Below are positions 1 through 7,197 of a stretch of 16,406 nt of DNA, one piece after another. The notes below the pieces were generated by a model. It was not told the origin of the DNA. It was given only the letters and a program-made list of their open reading frames with translations, and did not search any database. Positions within the stretch are counted from its first letter, which is position 1; each line of letters opens with the position of its first letter. The position numbers and the translations under genes were made by a program. Source of the stretch: Promethearchaeota archaeon (lineage in GTDB: Archaea > Asgardarchaeota > Lokiarchaeia > Sigyniarchaeales > SOKP01); assembly GCA_019057355.1 (NCBI GenBank), contig DXJM01000284.1, forward strand, positions 1 through 16,406, in the 5' to 3' direction.

Positions 1-2
1 GA

Positions 3-32
3 TTATAATATATAATAGAATGCTTTAAGGTC
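3..32 (+). promoter_or_regulatory. Putative promoter and weak ribosome-binding site of the oxidoreductase operon
   Basis: An AT-only stretch with a TATATAAT core lies about 30 nt ahead of the TTG start at 42, the distance expected for a short-leader or leaderless archaeal transcript. AAGG at 27-30 could serve as a weak Shine-Dalgarno sequence. The window edge removes anything further upstream, so a BRE element cannot be judged. Confidence 0.4.
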
Positions 33-41
33 AAATATTAA

Positions 42-1505
42 TTGATTTACGACGTAATTATTATCGGAGGGGGCGTGATTGGTTGCTGTATAGCTCGCAC
101 GCTTTCTAAATACAATATTTCTGTTGCACTTTTGGAAAAAGAGGCAGATATTGCTTCTGGAACAACTAAAGCTAATTCTGGAGTGGTTCATGCTGGATAT
201 GATGCCGACAGGAAATATATTAAGCGTAATTTATGCATTAGAGGAAATTACTTATTTACTAAGGCTCATAAAGAATTGAATTTTCCTTTTAAACGAATTG
301 GTTCATTCGTGGTTGCTTTAGAAGATGACCAAATCGAACAGTTAAATGAGCATAAACAATTAGGTATTCAAGATGGAATACCCGGATTAGAGCTAATTTT
401 AGACAAGGAAAAAATTCTTGAAATGGAGCCTAATTTGACCCCTGACGTGAAAGGTGTCTTGCATGCTACTTCCGCCGGTCTTGTGAGTCCTTATGAATTG
501 AGCTTTGCTCTGGCAGAAAATGCTGCCAAGAACAGGGTAAAATTTTTTCGAAATCAAGAAGTCATTAAGATTAGGCATCAGGATTATATATTCACTGTAA
601 GAACGAGAACCGATGAATTTAAAGGAAGTAATCTCATCAATGCTGCTGGTCTCTATTCTTCGAATATTTCCAAAATGTTAGGTTTAGATTATTTTGATAT
701 AATTCCTCGAAAGGGAGAATATATTTTATTTGATCGGAATCAAATTCATATAAATAAAATTCTCTTTCCTTCCCCCACTAAGATATCAAAAGGCATACTC
801 GTTTGCCCTACCTTGCATGGTAATGTATTTGTTGGACCAAATGCTCAAAACCTTATAGATGTTCAAGACTTATCCACGACAACCGCAGGATTGAAAGAAG
901 TCTTGGAGGGAGGTAAAAAATTGGTTCCTAACTTGCCGGTAAGAAGTTCAATCAGAAACTTTGCGGGATTAAGAGCCGTTCCAGACACCATGGATTTTAT
1001 AATAGATAACACTGACGTGTATGGATTTATTAATGTCGCGGGCATCATGTCTCCGGGATTAACATCGTGTTTCTCAATCGCTGAAAGAGTTGAAGAATTC
1101 CTTGAATTATTGGGTGTCAACATGACTATAAAAGAGGATTATGATCCTAACCGGCCTGCACCTGAACATTTTACTCAATTTTCTAAAAAGCAAATCGATA
1201 AAAAAGTAAAAGAAGATCCCGCTTGGGGGCGAATTATTTGTCGCTGTGAAACTGTTGCTGAAAGAGAAATCATTAATGCCATACATGCTCCGGTAGGCGC
1301 TAGAACTGTTGATGGTGTAAAATTTCGATGCAGGCCTGGAATGGGTCGTTGTCAGGGTGGCTTCTGCAGGCCGAAAGTCATGGAAATTTTATCAAGAGAA
1401 CTTCAGATTCCCTATGAAGATATTACCAAGAGAGGAGAGGATACGAATATAGTATTAGGGAAAACTAAAGATAGAATTTTAAACCAAATCGAAGAGCAAA
1501 GGTAA
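42..1505 (+). CDS. GlpA-like FAD-dependent dehydrogenase with C-terminal BFD-type [2Fe-2S] domain
   Basis: This 487-residue protein is a DAO-superfamily flavoprotein of the GlpA/LhgO type, probably oxidising glycerol 3-phosphate or a related 2-hydroxy compound. The N-terminus carries the FAD dinucleotide fold (GGGVIG, residues 9-14, with acidic E32 at the end of the second strand), then the ANSGVVHAGYD block (44-54) typical of the family. The C-terminal domain, about 395-455, has C400-x-C402, then C437-x4-C442, the spacing of a BFD-like [2Fe-2S] cluster, as in GlpA. The start is TTG: a TAA codon lies immediately before it in frame, and the next methionine is beyond the FAD motif. It is the first gene of a three-gene operon with a second flavoprotein and DUF1667. 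The substrate is inferred from family and context; 2-hydroxyglutarate-type substrates are not excluded. Confidence 0.85.
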   Translation: MIYDVIIIGGGVIGCCIARTLSKYNISVALLEKEADIASGTTKANSGVVHAGYDADRKYIKRNLCIRGNYLFTKAHKELNFPFKRIGSFVVALEDDQIEQLNEHKQLGIQDGIPGLELILDKEKILEMEPNLTPDVKGVLHATSAGLVSPYELSFALAENAAKNRVKFFRNQEVIKIRHQDYIFTVRTRTDEFKGSNLINAAGLYSSNISKMLGLDYFDIIPRKGEYILFDRNQIHINKILFPSPTKISKGILVCPTLHGNVFVGPNAQNLIDVQDLSTTTAGLKEVLEGGKKLVPNLPVRSSIRNFAGLRAVPDTMDFIIDNTDVYGFINVAGIMSPGLTSCFSIAERVEEFLELLGVNMTIKEDYDPNRPAPEHFTQFSKKQIDKKVKEDPAWGRIICRCETVAEREIINAIHAPVGARTVDGVKFRCRPGMGRCQGGFCRPKVMEILSRELQIPYEDITKRGEDTNIVLGKTKDRILNQIEEQR

Positions 1506-1511
1506 TGAGCA

Positions 1512-2813
1512 ATGAAGGAATACAAGACAGATGTAGCAATTATTGGTGGGGGTTCAGCAGGATTGGCTGCGGCCATTATTATAAAGAAATCTGGATTGGA
1601 TGCCCTCATACTTGAGAGAGATAGGGAATTGGGCGGTATTACTCTTCAATGCATACATAATGGATTTGGAATACACGAATTTAAAGAAGAACTTACCGGA
1701 CCAGAATTCGTACAACGATTTATCAATGAAGTGAAGCACTTAGAGATTCCCTACAAGTTAGATACAATGGTCATAAAGATTGAAAAAAATAAGACAATAT
1801 ATGCGGTAAATAATAAAGAAGGGCTCATTAAGGTCATTCCTAAAGCCATCATATTAGCCATGGGGTGTCGTGAAAGAACACGAGGTAATATCAACATGCC
1901 AGGATTCAGACCTGCGGGAATATATACCGCTGGACAAGCTCAAAGGTTTGTAAATGTAGAAGGATACTTACCAGGAAATACCTATGTTATTTTAGGTAGC
2001 GGCGATATAGGGATGATCATGGCTCGCAGATTGATTTGGGAAGGTTGTAAGGTTAAAGCAGTTGTTGAAATACAACCTACTGTTAGTGGACTTTTAAGAA
2101 ATGAGGTACAATGCCTTGAGGACTATGATATTCCTCTCATCACGAGTTATACTGTTACAAAAATACATGGAAGGCACAGGGTAAAAGGAGTCACCATTTC
2201 AAAGGTAGATCGACAATTTGATAGGATCATTGGAACAGATCGATTTATCGAGTGCGATACTTTATTGTTGTCCGTAGGATTAATTCCTGAAAATGAATTA
2301 TCTCATAATGCAGGTGCAGAACTATCGTCAAATGGCGGTCCAATCATCGATAACAACTTAGAAACAGAAATTGAAGGGATGTTTGCTTGTGGTAATGTAC
2401 TTCAAGTTCATGATTTAGTTGATTTGGTTGTTGCCGAAGCAAAAAGGGCAGGTATCAATGCTATTGAATACATTAAAAATCGGTACGGTAAAAACCTAAA
2501 AAAAAAGGATAAAATAAAATGCCTCACTGGCGAGAATGTTAATTATATTAAACCCGATTTGATCAATAAATCTGATATTTCTAAGGAAATAATATTTTCA
2601 TTTAGAGTCCAAAGACCAGAGAGAAGAATCCTCATTCAATTCAAAGATGAAAATAACAATATCGTGTTTAAGAGAAAGAAAAGATATGTAATCCCAAGTG
2701 AGATGATAGAACTCAATATTAATTTAGGGGAAAGTGGAGCTTCTGATGAAACGAAGACCATAAAAGTTGAAGTAATACCTCAACCAGAAGTATTGATTGA
2801 CAATAATGATTAA
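1512..2813 (+). CDS. FAD/NAD(P)-dependent pyridine nucleotide-disulfide-type oxidoreductase, partner of the GlpA-like protein
   Basis: This 433-residue flavoprotein has two dinucleotide-binding folds: FAD at 12-17 (GGGSAG) and NAD(P) at 162-167 (GSGDIG). A conserved QCIHNGFG block (46-53), a GCRERTRG block (118-125) and a second FAD contact near 290-297 (MFACGNVL) mark the family found next to GlpA-like proteins in bacteria. There is no CxxC redox pair, so it is not a thioredoxin-reductase-type enzyme. Residues from about 340 form a beta-rich C-terminal extension. It starts 6 nt after the preceding stop, with AAAGG at 1498-1502 as ribosome-binding site. The likely role is electron transfer between the GlpA-like dehydrogenase and NAD or another carrier; this comes from context, since no partner specificity can be read from the sequence. 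Confidence 0.85.
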   Translation: MKEYKTDVAIIGGGSAGLAAAIIIKKSGLDALILERDRELGGITLQCIHNGFGIHEFKEELTGPEFVQRFINEVKHLEIPYKLDTMVIKIEKNKTIYAVNNKEGLIKVIPKAIILAMGCRERTRGNINMPGFRPAGIYTAGQAQRFVNVEGYLPGNTYVILGSGDIGMIMARRLIWEGCKVKAVVEIQPTVSGLLRNEVQCLEDYDIPLITSYTVTKIHGRHRVKGVTISKVDRQFDRIIGTDRFIECDTLLLSVGLIPENELSHNAGAELSSNGGPIIDNNLETEIEGMFACGNVLQVHDLVDLVVAEAKRAGINAIEYIKNRYGKNLKKKDKIKCLTGENVNYIKPDLINKSDISKEIIFSFRVQRPERRILIQFKDENNNIVFKRKKRYVIPSEMIELNINLGESGASDETKTIKVEVIPQPEVLIDNND

Positions 2814-2840
2814 TAATAAAGAGAGGTGTTTAGCAAGATA

Positions 2841-3221
2841 ATGTCAAAAACAATTCCTGAAGAAGAAAAAACAGTAAGATGCATAGTATGCCCAACTGGT
2901 TGTGAAATTCATGTAAAAAATGTAAAGGGTGAGCTCATAATTGATGGACATACATGTAATCGAGGAGAAGAATATGCTAAGGATGAGTTCATCGCTCCAA
3001 AAAGAATTCTTACCTCCACAATGAGAGTAAATAACGGGCTTCTCCCGTTAATTCCAGTTCGGACCAATCAACCCGTGCTTAAAGAACAACTAAATAATAT
3101 TTTAAAAGAAATTGCCAAAAAAATTGTTAATGCACCAATAAAAATGGGGGACGTGCTCATAGAGAACGTGCTGGATCTTGGTGTTAATATTATCGCTAGT
3201 CGTGATTTGATTAGGGTTTAA
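2841..3221 (+). CDS. DUF1667 protein, small four-cysteine iron-sulfur subunit
   Basis: This 126-residue protein has Cys14-x2-Cys17-x3-Cys21 followed by Cys39, within CIVCPTGCEIHV and TCNRGEEYAKDE. The pattern resembles the N-terminal [4Fe-4S] module of molybdopterin oxidoreductases, but the catalytic part is absent. The protein closes the three-gene oxidoreductase operon (27 nt after the previous stop) and matches the DUF1667 member of the equivalent bacterial cluster. I chose ATG 2841, because GAGAGGTG at 2821-2828 sits 12 nt upstream as a Shine-Dalgarno sequence; a GTG at 2826 in the same frame would overlap that sequence and is less likely. A role as electron-transfer subunit is inferred from the cysteines and neighbours. 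Confidence 0.82.
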   Translation: MSKTIPEEEKTVRCIVCPTGCEIHVKNVKGELIIDGHTCNRGEEYAKDEFIAPKRILTSTMRVNNGLLPLIPVRTNQPVLKEQLNNILKEIAKKIVNAPIKMGDVLIENVLDLGVNIIASRDLIRV

Positions 3222-3222
3222 T

Positions 3223-3254
3223 CTATTTTATATACCTTTTATTATTGATAATAA
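3223..3254 (+). promoter_or_regulatory. TATA-box promoter of the dual-specificity phosphatase gene (leaderless)
   Basis: TTTATATA at 3227-3234 is centred about 25 nt ahead of ATG 3255, and there is no Shine-Dalgarno sequence before the start. This spacing puts the transcription start at or next to the ATG, so the mRNA is probably leaderless. It also separates this gene transcriptionally from the oxidoreductase operon ending at 3221. Confidence 0.55.
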
Positions 3255-3731
3255 ATGACTGGATATGAAAATCCCGAATTAGATGAAGTTTATAAAGTCA
3301 ACGATAACCTATATATCGGTGCCTATTGGCCCAGGTTAAATTTTGATAGGCTTAATAAAGAAGGAATTACTGCGATTGTTAATTTAATGGAACAATGTTA
3401 TTATAGACCGCCAATGCGCAAGTTTAAGTATTTATATAAAGGATTTCCAGATAATACATACCCGTCTCACGAATATTTGGATGATATCTTAAATTTCATT
3501 GATACACATGTTAAAAAAAAAGGAGGAAAAGTGCTAGTTCATTGCGCAATGGGGATATCAAGAAGTGGTGGAATTATCATCGCCTACCTCTTAAAAGAAA
3601 ATAAAAATTGGAGCTGGAATGATGCTCTGAATCATGTCAGAAAATCACGAGAAATTTATCCCTCAATTGAAATAAAAGAATCAATATTGGATTATTTCGA
3701 ATCAATAGAAGGATCTCGAAGAGAACCTTAA
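3255..3731 (+). CDS. Dual-specificity (cysteine-based) protein phosphatase
   Basis: This 158-residue soluble protein has the complete catalytic signature HCAMGISRSG: nucleophile Cys97 and phosphate-binding Arg103, with Ser104 following. Asp66 in the FPDNTYPS segment is well placed as the general acid. The N-terminal stretch (NDNLYIGAY, 17-24) is the usual opening of DUSP domains, and the length is that of a bare catalytic domain without targeting regions. The family removes phosphate from Tyr and Ser/Thr, though some members act on lipids or RNA; the substrate cannot be read from sequence. Its gene stands alone, with its own TATA box and a leaderless start. Such phosphatases are well known in Asgard archaea and other archaea. 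Confidence 0.9.
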   Translation: MTGYENPELDEVYKVNDNLYIGAYWPRLNFDRLNKEGITAIVNLMEQCYYRPPMRKFKYLYKGFPDNTYPSHEYLDDILNFIDTHVKKKGGKVLVHCAMGISRSGGIIIAYLLKENKNWSWNDALNHVRKSREIYPSIEIKESILDYFESIEGSRREP

Positions 3732-3733
3732 TG

Positions 3734-3750
3734 TTTTTTGACCTTGTTTT
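3734..3750 (+). terminator. Possible oligo-T terminator after the phosphatase gene
   Basis: A run of six T (3734-3739) starts three bases after the stop codon, and a run of four T follows at 3747-3750. Archaeal RNA polymerase terminates at such T tracts without needing a hairpin. It is a weak signal. Confidence 0.35.
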
Positions 3751-3759
3751 CAAAAAGTG

Positions 3760-3827
3760 AAATAATTAAATCGTTTAATTAATTTTGTAATTTAATTATT
3801 ATAATTATTATAAACAAGGTGTAAAAA
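3760..3827 (+). promoter_or_regulatory. AT-rich promoter region and ribosome-binding site of the thiolase gene
   Basis: Nearly pure A/T sequence contains several TTTAATTA-like TATA candidates and a perfect tandem copy of the nonamer AATTATTAT (3794-3802 and 3803-3811). AAGGTG at 3816-3821, 6 nt before ATG 3828, is a good Shine-Dalgarno sequence, so this gene has a leader, unlike the phosphatase gene before it. Confidence 0.45.
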
Positions 3828-5087
3828 ATGGGAAATTTATCAAGAAAAATTGCTTTGGTTGGAGCAGGAATGAGTAAATTTGGACAACATTTTCCCACGA
3901 AACGAAATCCTGATCTCTGGATTGATGCCTGGATCAATGCGGTAGAAAATGTCGACAATGGGATTGAACCTAAGGATGTTGATGCGTGTTATGTTGGAAA
4001 TTTCACGGCAGATCTATTTAATCATCAAGGTCACTTAGGCCCCAACATGGCAAATCTTGTTGGTCTCACCCCAAAACCCGCTCCTCGATTTGAAGGAGCC
4101 TGTGCCAGTAGCGGAATTGCCTTGAGAGAAGCATTACTCGCAATTGCTTCAGGCGTGCATGATGTCATTGCCGTTTGTGGTGTAGAAACGATGTCAGAGG
4201 TTCCAACAACGATGGTCACTGATGCACTATCAGCGGCTGCGGATACGACCTATGAATATCCTGCAGGCGCAACTTTTCCAGGTCTGTATGCGGCCATTGC
4301 ATCTGCACACTTTCATGAGTATGGCACTACCCCTGAAGACCTTATGAGAGTTGGAATAAAAAACCATGAGAATGGAAAGGAAAATCCATATGCGCAAATG
4401 CAACAAACCATTAAAGAAATAATGGAGAGTAAAAAAGCCAGACTGATAAGTCAAGGACAAGAGGCTCCAGAATGGAAGGATGAGATTGATTTTCTTTCTA
4501 GCTCTGCAAATCCATATATTGCTTCACCATTAAGGTTATTTGATTGTTCTCTAATAACTGATGGAGCCGCTTGTTTGTTTCTAGCAGCTGAAGATGTCGC
4601 TAAAAAATTTACTGATACTCCTATATGGATTACTGGAACAGGACAAGGAAGTGCCGCCTTATCATTACATGACAGGAATAGTCTAACAAGTTTTATTGCT
4701 ACGAGGGAAGCCTCGAGACAAGCATATCAAATGTCCGGCCTCTCTCCAAATGATATCCAAATAGCAGAAGTTCATGATTGCTTTACCATTGCTGAAATTT
4801 TAGCAATGGAGGACTTAGGTTTTTATGAAAAAGGTAAGGCTGCCGAAGCTGTAAAAAATGGAGAATCTAAAAGAGATGGTGCCCTCCCTATTAATACCTC
4901 TGGGGGATTAAAGTCAAAAGGGCATCCCGTAGGAGCTACTGGTGCGGCTCAAGCTGTTGAAATCTTCAAACAAATGAGAGGAAAAGCTGAAAGAAATCGT
5001 CAAGTAAAGATCAATGTTGAGCGTGCTTTGACTCATAATTTAGGAGGATCAGGGGGAACGTGTGTAGTTACCATTTATCAAAAGTAA
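3828..5087 (+). CDS. Archaeal thiolase (acetyl-CoA C-acetyltransferase-like, SCP2-thiolase type)
   Basis: This 419-residue protein is a thiolase-fold enzyme. The nucleophile is Cys92 in EGACASSG; His316 in VHDCFT and His366 in KGHPVGATG are the other conserved active-site positions, and Cys412 in GGTC is the usual second cysteine. It should condense two acetyl-CoA to acetoacetyl-CoA, or cleave beta-ketoacyl-CoA. The next gene encodes a DUF35 protein; in methanogens a DUF35 protein bridges thiolase and HMG-CoA synthase for the mevalonate pathway, but no HMG-CoA synthase gene lies in the window. Residues about 191-225 hold an extra charged stretch between NPYAQM and the SANPYIASPLRLFDC segment, longer than I expect for the family. 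The start is set by a clear Shine-Dalgarno sequence. Confidence 0.9.
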   Translation: MGNLSRKIALVGAGMSKFGQHFPTKRNPDLWIDAWINAVENVDNGIEPKDVDACYVGNFTADLFNHQGHLGPNMANLVGLTPKPAPRFEGACASSGIALREALLAIASGVHDVIAVCGVETMSEVPTTMVTDALSAAADTTYEYPAGATFPGLYAAIASAHFHEYGTTPEDLMRVGIKNHENGKENPYAQMQQTIKEIMESKKARLISQGQEAPEWKDEIDFLSSSANPYIASPLRLFDCSLITDGAACLFLAAEDVAKKFTDTPIWITGTGQGSAALSLHDRNSLTSFIATREASRQAYQMSGLSPNDIQIAEVHDCFTIAEILAMEDLGFYEKGKAAEAVKNGESKRDGALPINTSGGLKSKGHPVGATGAAQAVEIFKQMRGKAERNRQVKINVERALTHNLGGSGGTCVVTIYQK

Positions 5088-5088
5088 T

Positions 5089-5093
5089 GGAGG
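5089..5093 (+). promoter_or_regulatory. Strong ribosome-binding site of the DUF35 gene
   Basis: GGAGG lies between the thiolase stop (5085-5087) and ATG 5101, with 7 nt spacing. It supports the start and translation of the DUF35 gene from the thiolase transcript. Confidence 0.6.
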
Positions 5094-5100
5094 CTATAAA

Positions 5101-5526
5101 ATGTCTGAAAACAATAAAGAAATAACGGTTTATAATTATTTAGATTATTTAAATAAAAAAATCTTAATGGGTTCGAAATGCAAAAAATGTGGAGAACTTT
5201 TTGCCCCTCCAAGAAGGCTCTGCTCTGCGTGTAGCTCTACCGACGTGGAGTGGGTAAAAATGTCTGGTAAAGGTACCTTGGCAGCCTATTCATGTATCGG
5301 AGTCGGTAGCAAATTCTTCGTAGATAAAGGCTACTCAATGAAAAGACCTTATTGTTTTAGTGTCGTAAAACTCGATGAGGGTCCAATGATTTCTGGGCAA
5401 TTAGTAGGGGTTGATGCGACTAAACCAGAATCTATAAAAATTGGCACGCCGCTAAAAGTGAATTTTTTAGAAACAGAAGTAACTGGAGATGAACCACGGA
5501 TAGATTTAGGTTTTGAACCTGCTTGA
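5101..5526 (+). CDS. DUF35 zinc-ribbon/OB-fold protein, thiolase partner
   Basis: This 141-residue protein has the DUF35 layout: an N-terminal helix (YNYLDYLNKKILMGSKC), a rubredoxin-like zinc ribbon with Cys27-x2-Cys30 and Cys41-x2-Cys44, then an OB-fold with the typical GKGTLAAYSCIGV opening (about 56-68). In archaea, DUF35 proteins hold thiolase and HMG-CoA synthase together and allow direct transfer of acetoacetyl-CoA; other members partner with SCP2-type thiolases. The gene begins 13 nt after the thiolase stop, so the two are almost certainly co-transcribed and the products form a complex. No catalytic residues of its own are expected. Confidence 0.9.
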   Translation: MSENNKEITVYNYLDYLNKKILMGSKCKKCGELFAPPRRLCSACSSTDVEWVKMSGKGTLAAYSCIGVGSKFFVDKGYSMKRPYCFSVVKLDEGPMISGQLVGVDATKPESIKIGTPLKVNFLETEVTGDEPRIDLGFEPA

Positions 5527-5538
5527 TCATTCTAACCC

Positions 5539-5571
5539 TTTTTTTAATATTTTTATCACCTTTTCTTTTTT
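5539..5571 (+). terminator. Oligo-T terminator of the thiolase/DUF35 operon
   Basis: Runs of seven T (5539-5545), four T (5551-5554), four T (5561-5564) and six T (5566-5571) follow the stop codon, a pattern typical of archaeal intrinsic termination. There is no obvious hairpin. Confidence 0.5.
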
Positions 5572-5612
5572 GAGTTATTTTTGAACCATTTCCTTCAATT
5601 ATTTATTTCAAA

Positions 5613-5685
5613 AAATATATTTAGACAAATTTCTACTATAACTTTACACAATAAAAATATTTAATTTAATAGAGGAAAATCTATC
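5613..5685 (+). promoter_or_regulatory. Promoter region and ribosome-binding site of the 130-residue zinc-ribbon protein
   Basis: AAATATATTTAG at 5613-5624 is a TATA candidate that would give a leader of about 40 nt; a second AT-rich element lies at 5654-5667. AGAGGA at 5671-5676 precedes ATG 5686 by 9 nt and is a good Shine-Dalgarno sequence. Confidence 0.4.
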
Positions 5686-6078
5686 ATGTCTGAATTTGAA
5701 CAAAATGTTTTAAAAATGTTAAATGATATAAACCAAAAACTTGATAAAGTCTTAAAAATGGGCGAGGCACCTAAAATCTCGATATCTCCTGATGTATCGC
5801 ATACTCCAACTCCTGCGGTTCCTAAGCACGAGGTTCCCGATTCAAGCACCACTCCTAAAACGTCTCTGGTCAGCCCTTCTGCATTAGTTGAAAGACAAGC
5901 TGAAATAGAAAAAGCTATTGAAAAGCCCCCAGTGGAAGGTAGGCGAACGTGCCCCAATTGTGGTGGAACGTCATTTAATGCCGTGGAAGATAAAACGCAA
6001 TTACTCAGCGCCATGGGTGGTATTAAAATATATACGAAAAAGAATATATGCAGGGGATGTGGAAATGAAGTTCCCTAA
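5686..6078 (+). CDS. Small coiled-coil protein with C-terminal zinc ribbon, function unknown
   Basis: This 130-residue protein has three parts. Residues 1-25 form a short amphipathic helix with heptad-spaced hydrophobics (V8, L12, I15, L19, V22), probably an oligomerising coil. Residues 26-66 are a Pro/Ser/Thr-rich flexible linker, followed by a charged helix (about 67-80). Residues 85-130 are a zinc ribbon with Cys89-x2-Cys92 and Cys122-x2-Cys125. The ribbon entry EGRRTCPNCG is almost identical to EGRRKCPNCG in the gelsolin protein at the right end of the window, which also carries its ribbon behind a flexible linker. There is no membrane segment or signal peptide. It stands alone between an oligo-T terminator and its own T10 terminator. 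Function unknown; an adaptor or binding role is only a guess. Confidence 0.75.
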   Translation: MSEFEQNVLKMLNDINQKLDKVLKMGEAPKISISPDVSHTPTPAVPKHEVPDSSTTPKTSLVSPSALVERQAEIEKAIEKPPVEGRRTCPNCGGTSFNAVEDKTQLLSAMGGIKIYTKKNICRGCGNEVP

Positions 6079-6088
6079 TTTTTTTTTT
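6079..6088 (+). terminator. T10 terminator directly after the zinc-ribbon gene
   Basis: Ten consecutive T begin at the first base after the stop codon, and five more T follow at 6091-6095. This is the clearest archaeal-type oligo-T terminator in the window. Confidence 0.6.
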
Positions 6089-6228
6089 AATTTTTCATCT
6101 ATTAGAATTACAGTAAAGAATTGTTAGAAAAAATTAGAAATCCATAAGTATTGATAAAAATAGCTTAATAAATTTTATTAAAATGAGAAAAACAAGAACG
6201 TAGATAACGAGAGTCCAATATTTTCAGG

Positions 6229-6245
6229 AAAAAAAAGAAAAAAAA
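6229..6245 (-). terminator. Oligo-T terminator (read on the - strand) of the six-helix membrane protein gene
   Basis: On the - strand this reads as two runs of eight T separated by one C, beginning about 35 nt after the stop codon at 6281. The 6079-6280 stretch between the two convergent genes otherwise holds only AT-rich sequence without an evident gene. Confidence 0.5.
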
Positions 6246-6280
6246 TGCAGTCAAATTTTTTTAAATGAAATTTAACATGT

Positions 6281-7036
6281 TTATCTGGAATTACGAGTCA
6301 GTTGTAAAGAATATCTTCCCGTCAAGATGAACCATATTAGAGTTGAGAGCACGTTTAACCACTCAAAAAAGTTCCACCAGATATTTTGTGCAACGAATGG
6401 GATGAAAATCGCAACTTTTTCGTCAATAGGTAGATATAAAATGGCATTCATTACCTCCATGTTGCTAAGAAATCCAAGTGAGAAGATAGCGAATGGTATG
6501 ACCTCTCCAATCATTATAACGGTGAATATTACCTGCACTTTACTCCATTTTTTACTGAAAATCATCGAGAGTGTAAATAGTATTGCGAAGATGATGGCAA
6601 AGAAAAAATAGATAAATGCTCCTATCAAATGCCAGAAGAATTCAGGTTGTGTTTTCACATTACCCCAAATTGAAACATTAAACAGACCAATCACTGAAAT
6701 TATTGCGGTTATCATGCCTAAAGTGTTGAGTAGGTTTCGAAGTCTTGCGCGTTCAGCTCCTCTTTTAGCCCATAAAATACGCATTAGGTAGAGTATGTAC
6801 GGCGCCAGCAAGCATCCTAAAACGATCAATCCAATCCTAAAGACGGGTTCTGAACCGTTAGGTCCCCATCCTAAACTGCTGACAGCGTAATTAAAGATAT
6901 TATAGGGTTCGGTTAATGAGTGTAACAAAGCAGATAAAAAAAACACTGAAAATCCGAAAATGCTTCCAATAAATGCCCAATAATCCCCAGGAATTATTCC
7001 ATAAAATTTATCTAAAGTTTTTTTAATAGATTGCAT
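6281..7036 (-). CDS. Six-helix integral membrane protein, DUF998-like
   Basis: This 251-residue protein has six predicted membrane helices at about 19-41, 67-89, 103-123, 133-160, 167-190 and 218-240, with a basic loop KRGAERAR (91-98). The segment NYAVSSLGWGP (49-59), after the first helix, recalls the SxSxLG-type loop of DUF998/Frag1-like proteins, which have a similar size and topology; this is a family guess made by eye. No catalytic motif is visible. The N-terminus has a short cytosolic stretch and no cleavable signal. The gene is divergent from the BAR-like gene and shares a 164-base intergenic region with it. A TATA element 26 nt ahead of the ATG, with no Shine-Dalgarno sequence, suggests a leaderless mRNA. 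Confidence 0.75.
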   Translation of the reverse strand: MQSIKKTLDKFYGIIPGDYWAFIGSIFGFSVFFLSALLHSLTEPYNIFNYAVSSLGWGPNGSEPVFRIGLIVLGCLLAPYILYLMRILWAKRGAERARLRNLLNTLGMITAIISVIGLFNVSIWGNVKTQPEFFWHLIGAFIYFFFAIIFAILFTLSMIFSKKWSKVQVIFTVIMIGEVIPFAIFSLGFLSNMEVMNAILYLPIDEKVAIFIPFVAQNIWWNFFEWLNVLSTLIWFILTGRYSLQLTRNSR

Positions 7037-7057
7037 GATTCTATTTTGGTTTTATTG

Positions 7058-7066
7058 CATATAAAA
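7058..7066 (-). promoter_or_regulatory. TATA box of the six-helix membrane protein gene (leaderless)
   Basis: On the - strand this reads TTTTATATG, centred about 26 nt from the first base of the ATG at 7036. No Shine-Dalgarno sequence lies between, so transcription should begin at or near the start codon. Confidence 0.5.
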
Positions 7067-7140
7067 TTTGAAAAAAGATCTGTACTTTCATTTCAGTTTC
7101 ATCGTAATTATTGATTCATGTCATCTTTAATTTCTAAGAG

Positions 7141-7197
7141 AAACATATTTAAGCAATTACATACTTCACAAATTTAAACTATCTATTGAAGAGTGAT
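7141..7197 (+). promoter_or_regulatory. Promoter and ribosome-binding site of the BAR-like protein gene
   Basis: CATATTTAAG at 7144-7153 is a TATA candidate; transcription would start near 7174 and leave a leader of about 27 nt. GAGTGAT at 7191-7197, just ahead of ATG 7201, matches part of the anti-Shine-Dalgarno complement (GAGGTGAT lacking one G). The same GAGTGAT precedes the ATG of the GtrA-like gene. Confidence 0.45.

Noticed and set aside
3794..3811. Perfect tandem copy of AATTATTAT before the thiolase gene, considered as an operator
   Set aside because: In such AT-rich sequence a short A/T-only duplication is likely by chance, and it has no symmetry typical of a dimeric regulator site.
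5661..6014. A 117-codon open frame on the - strand over the zinc-ribbon gene
   Set aside because: The + strand frame has a Shine-Dalgarno sequence, a zinc-ribbon motif and a terminator; the antisense frame has none of these.
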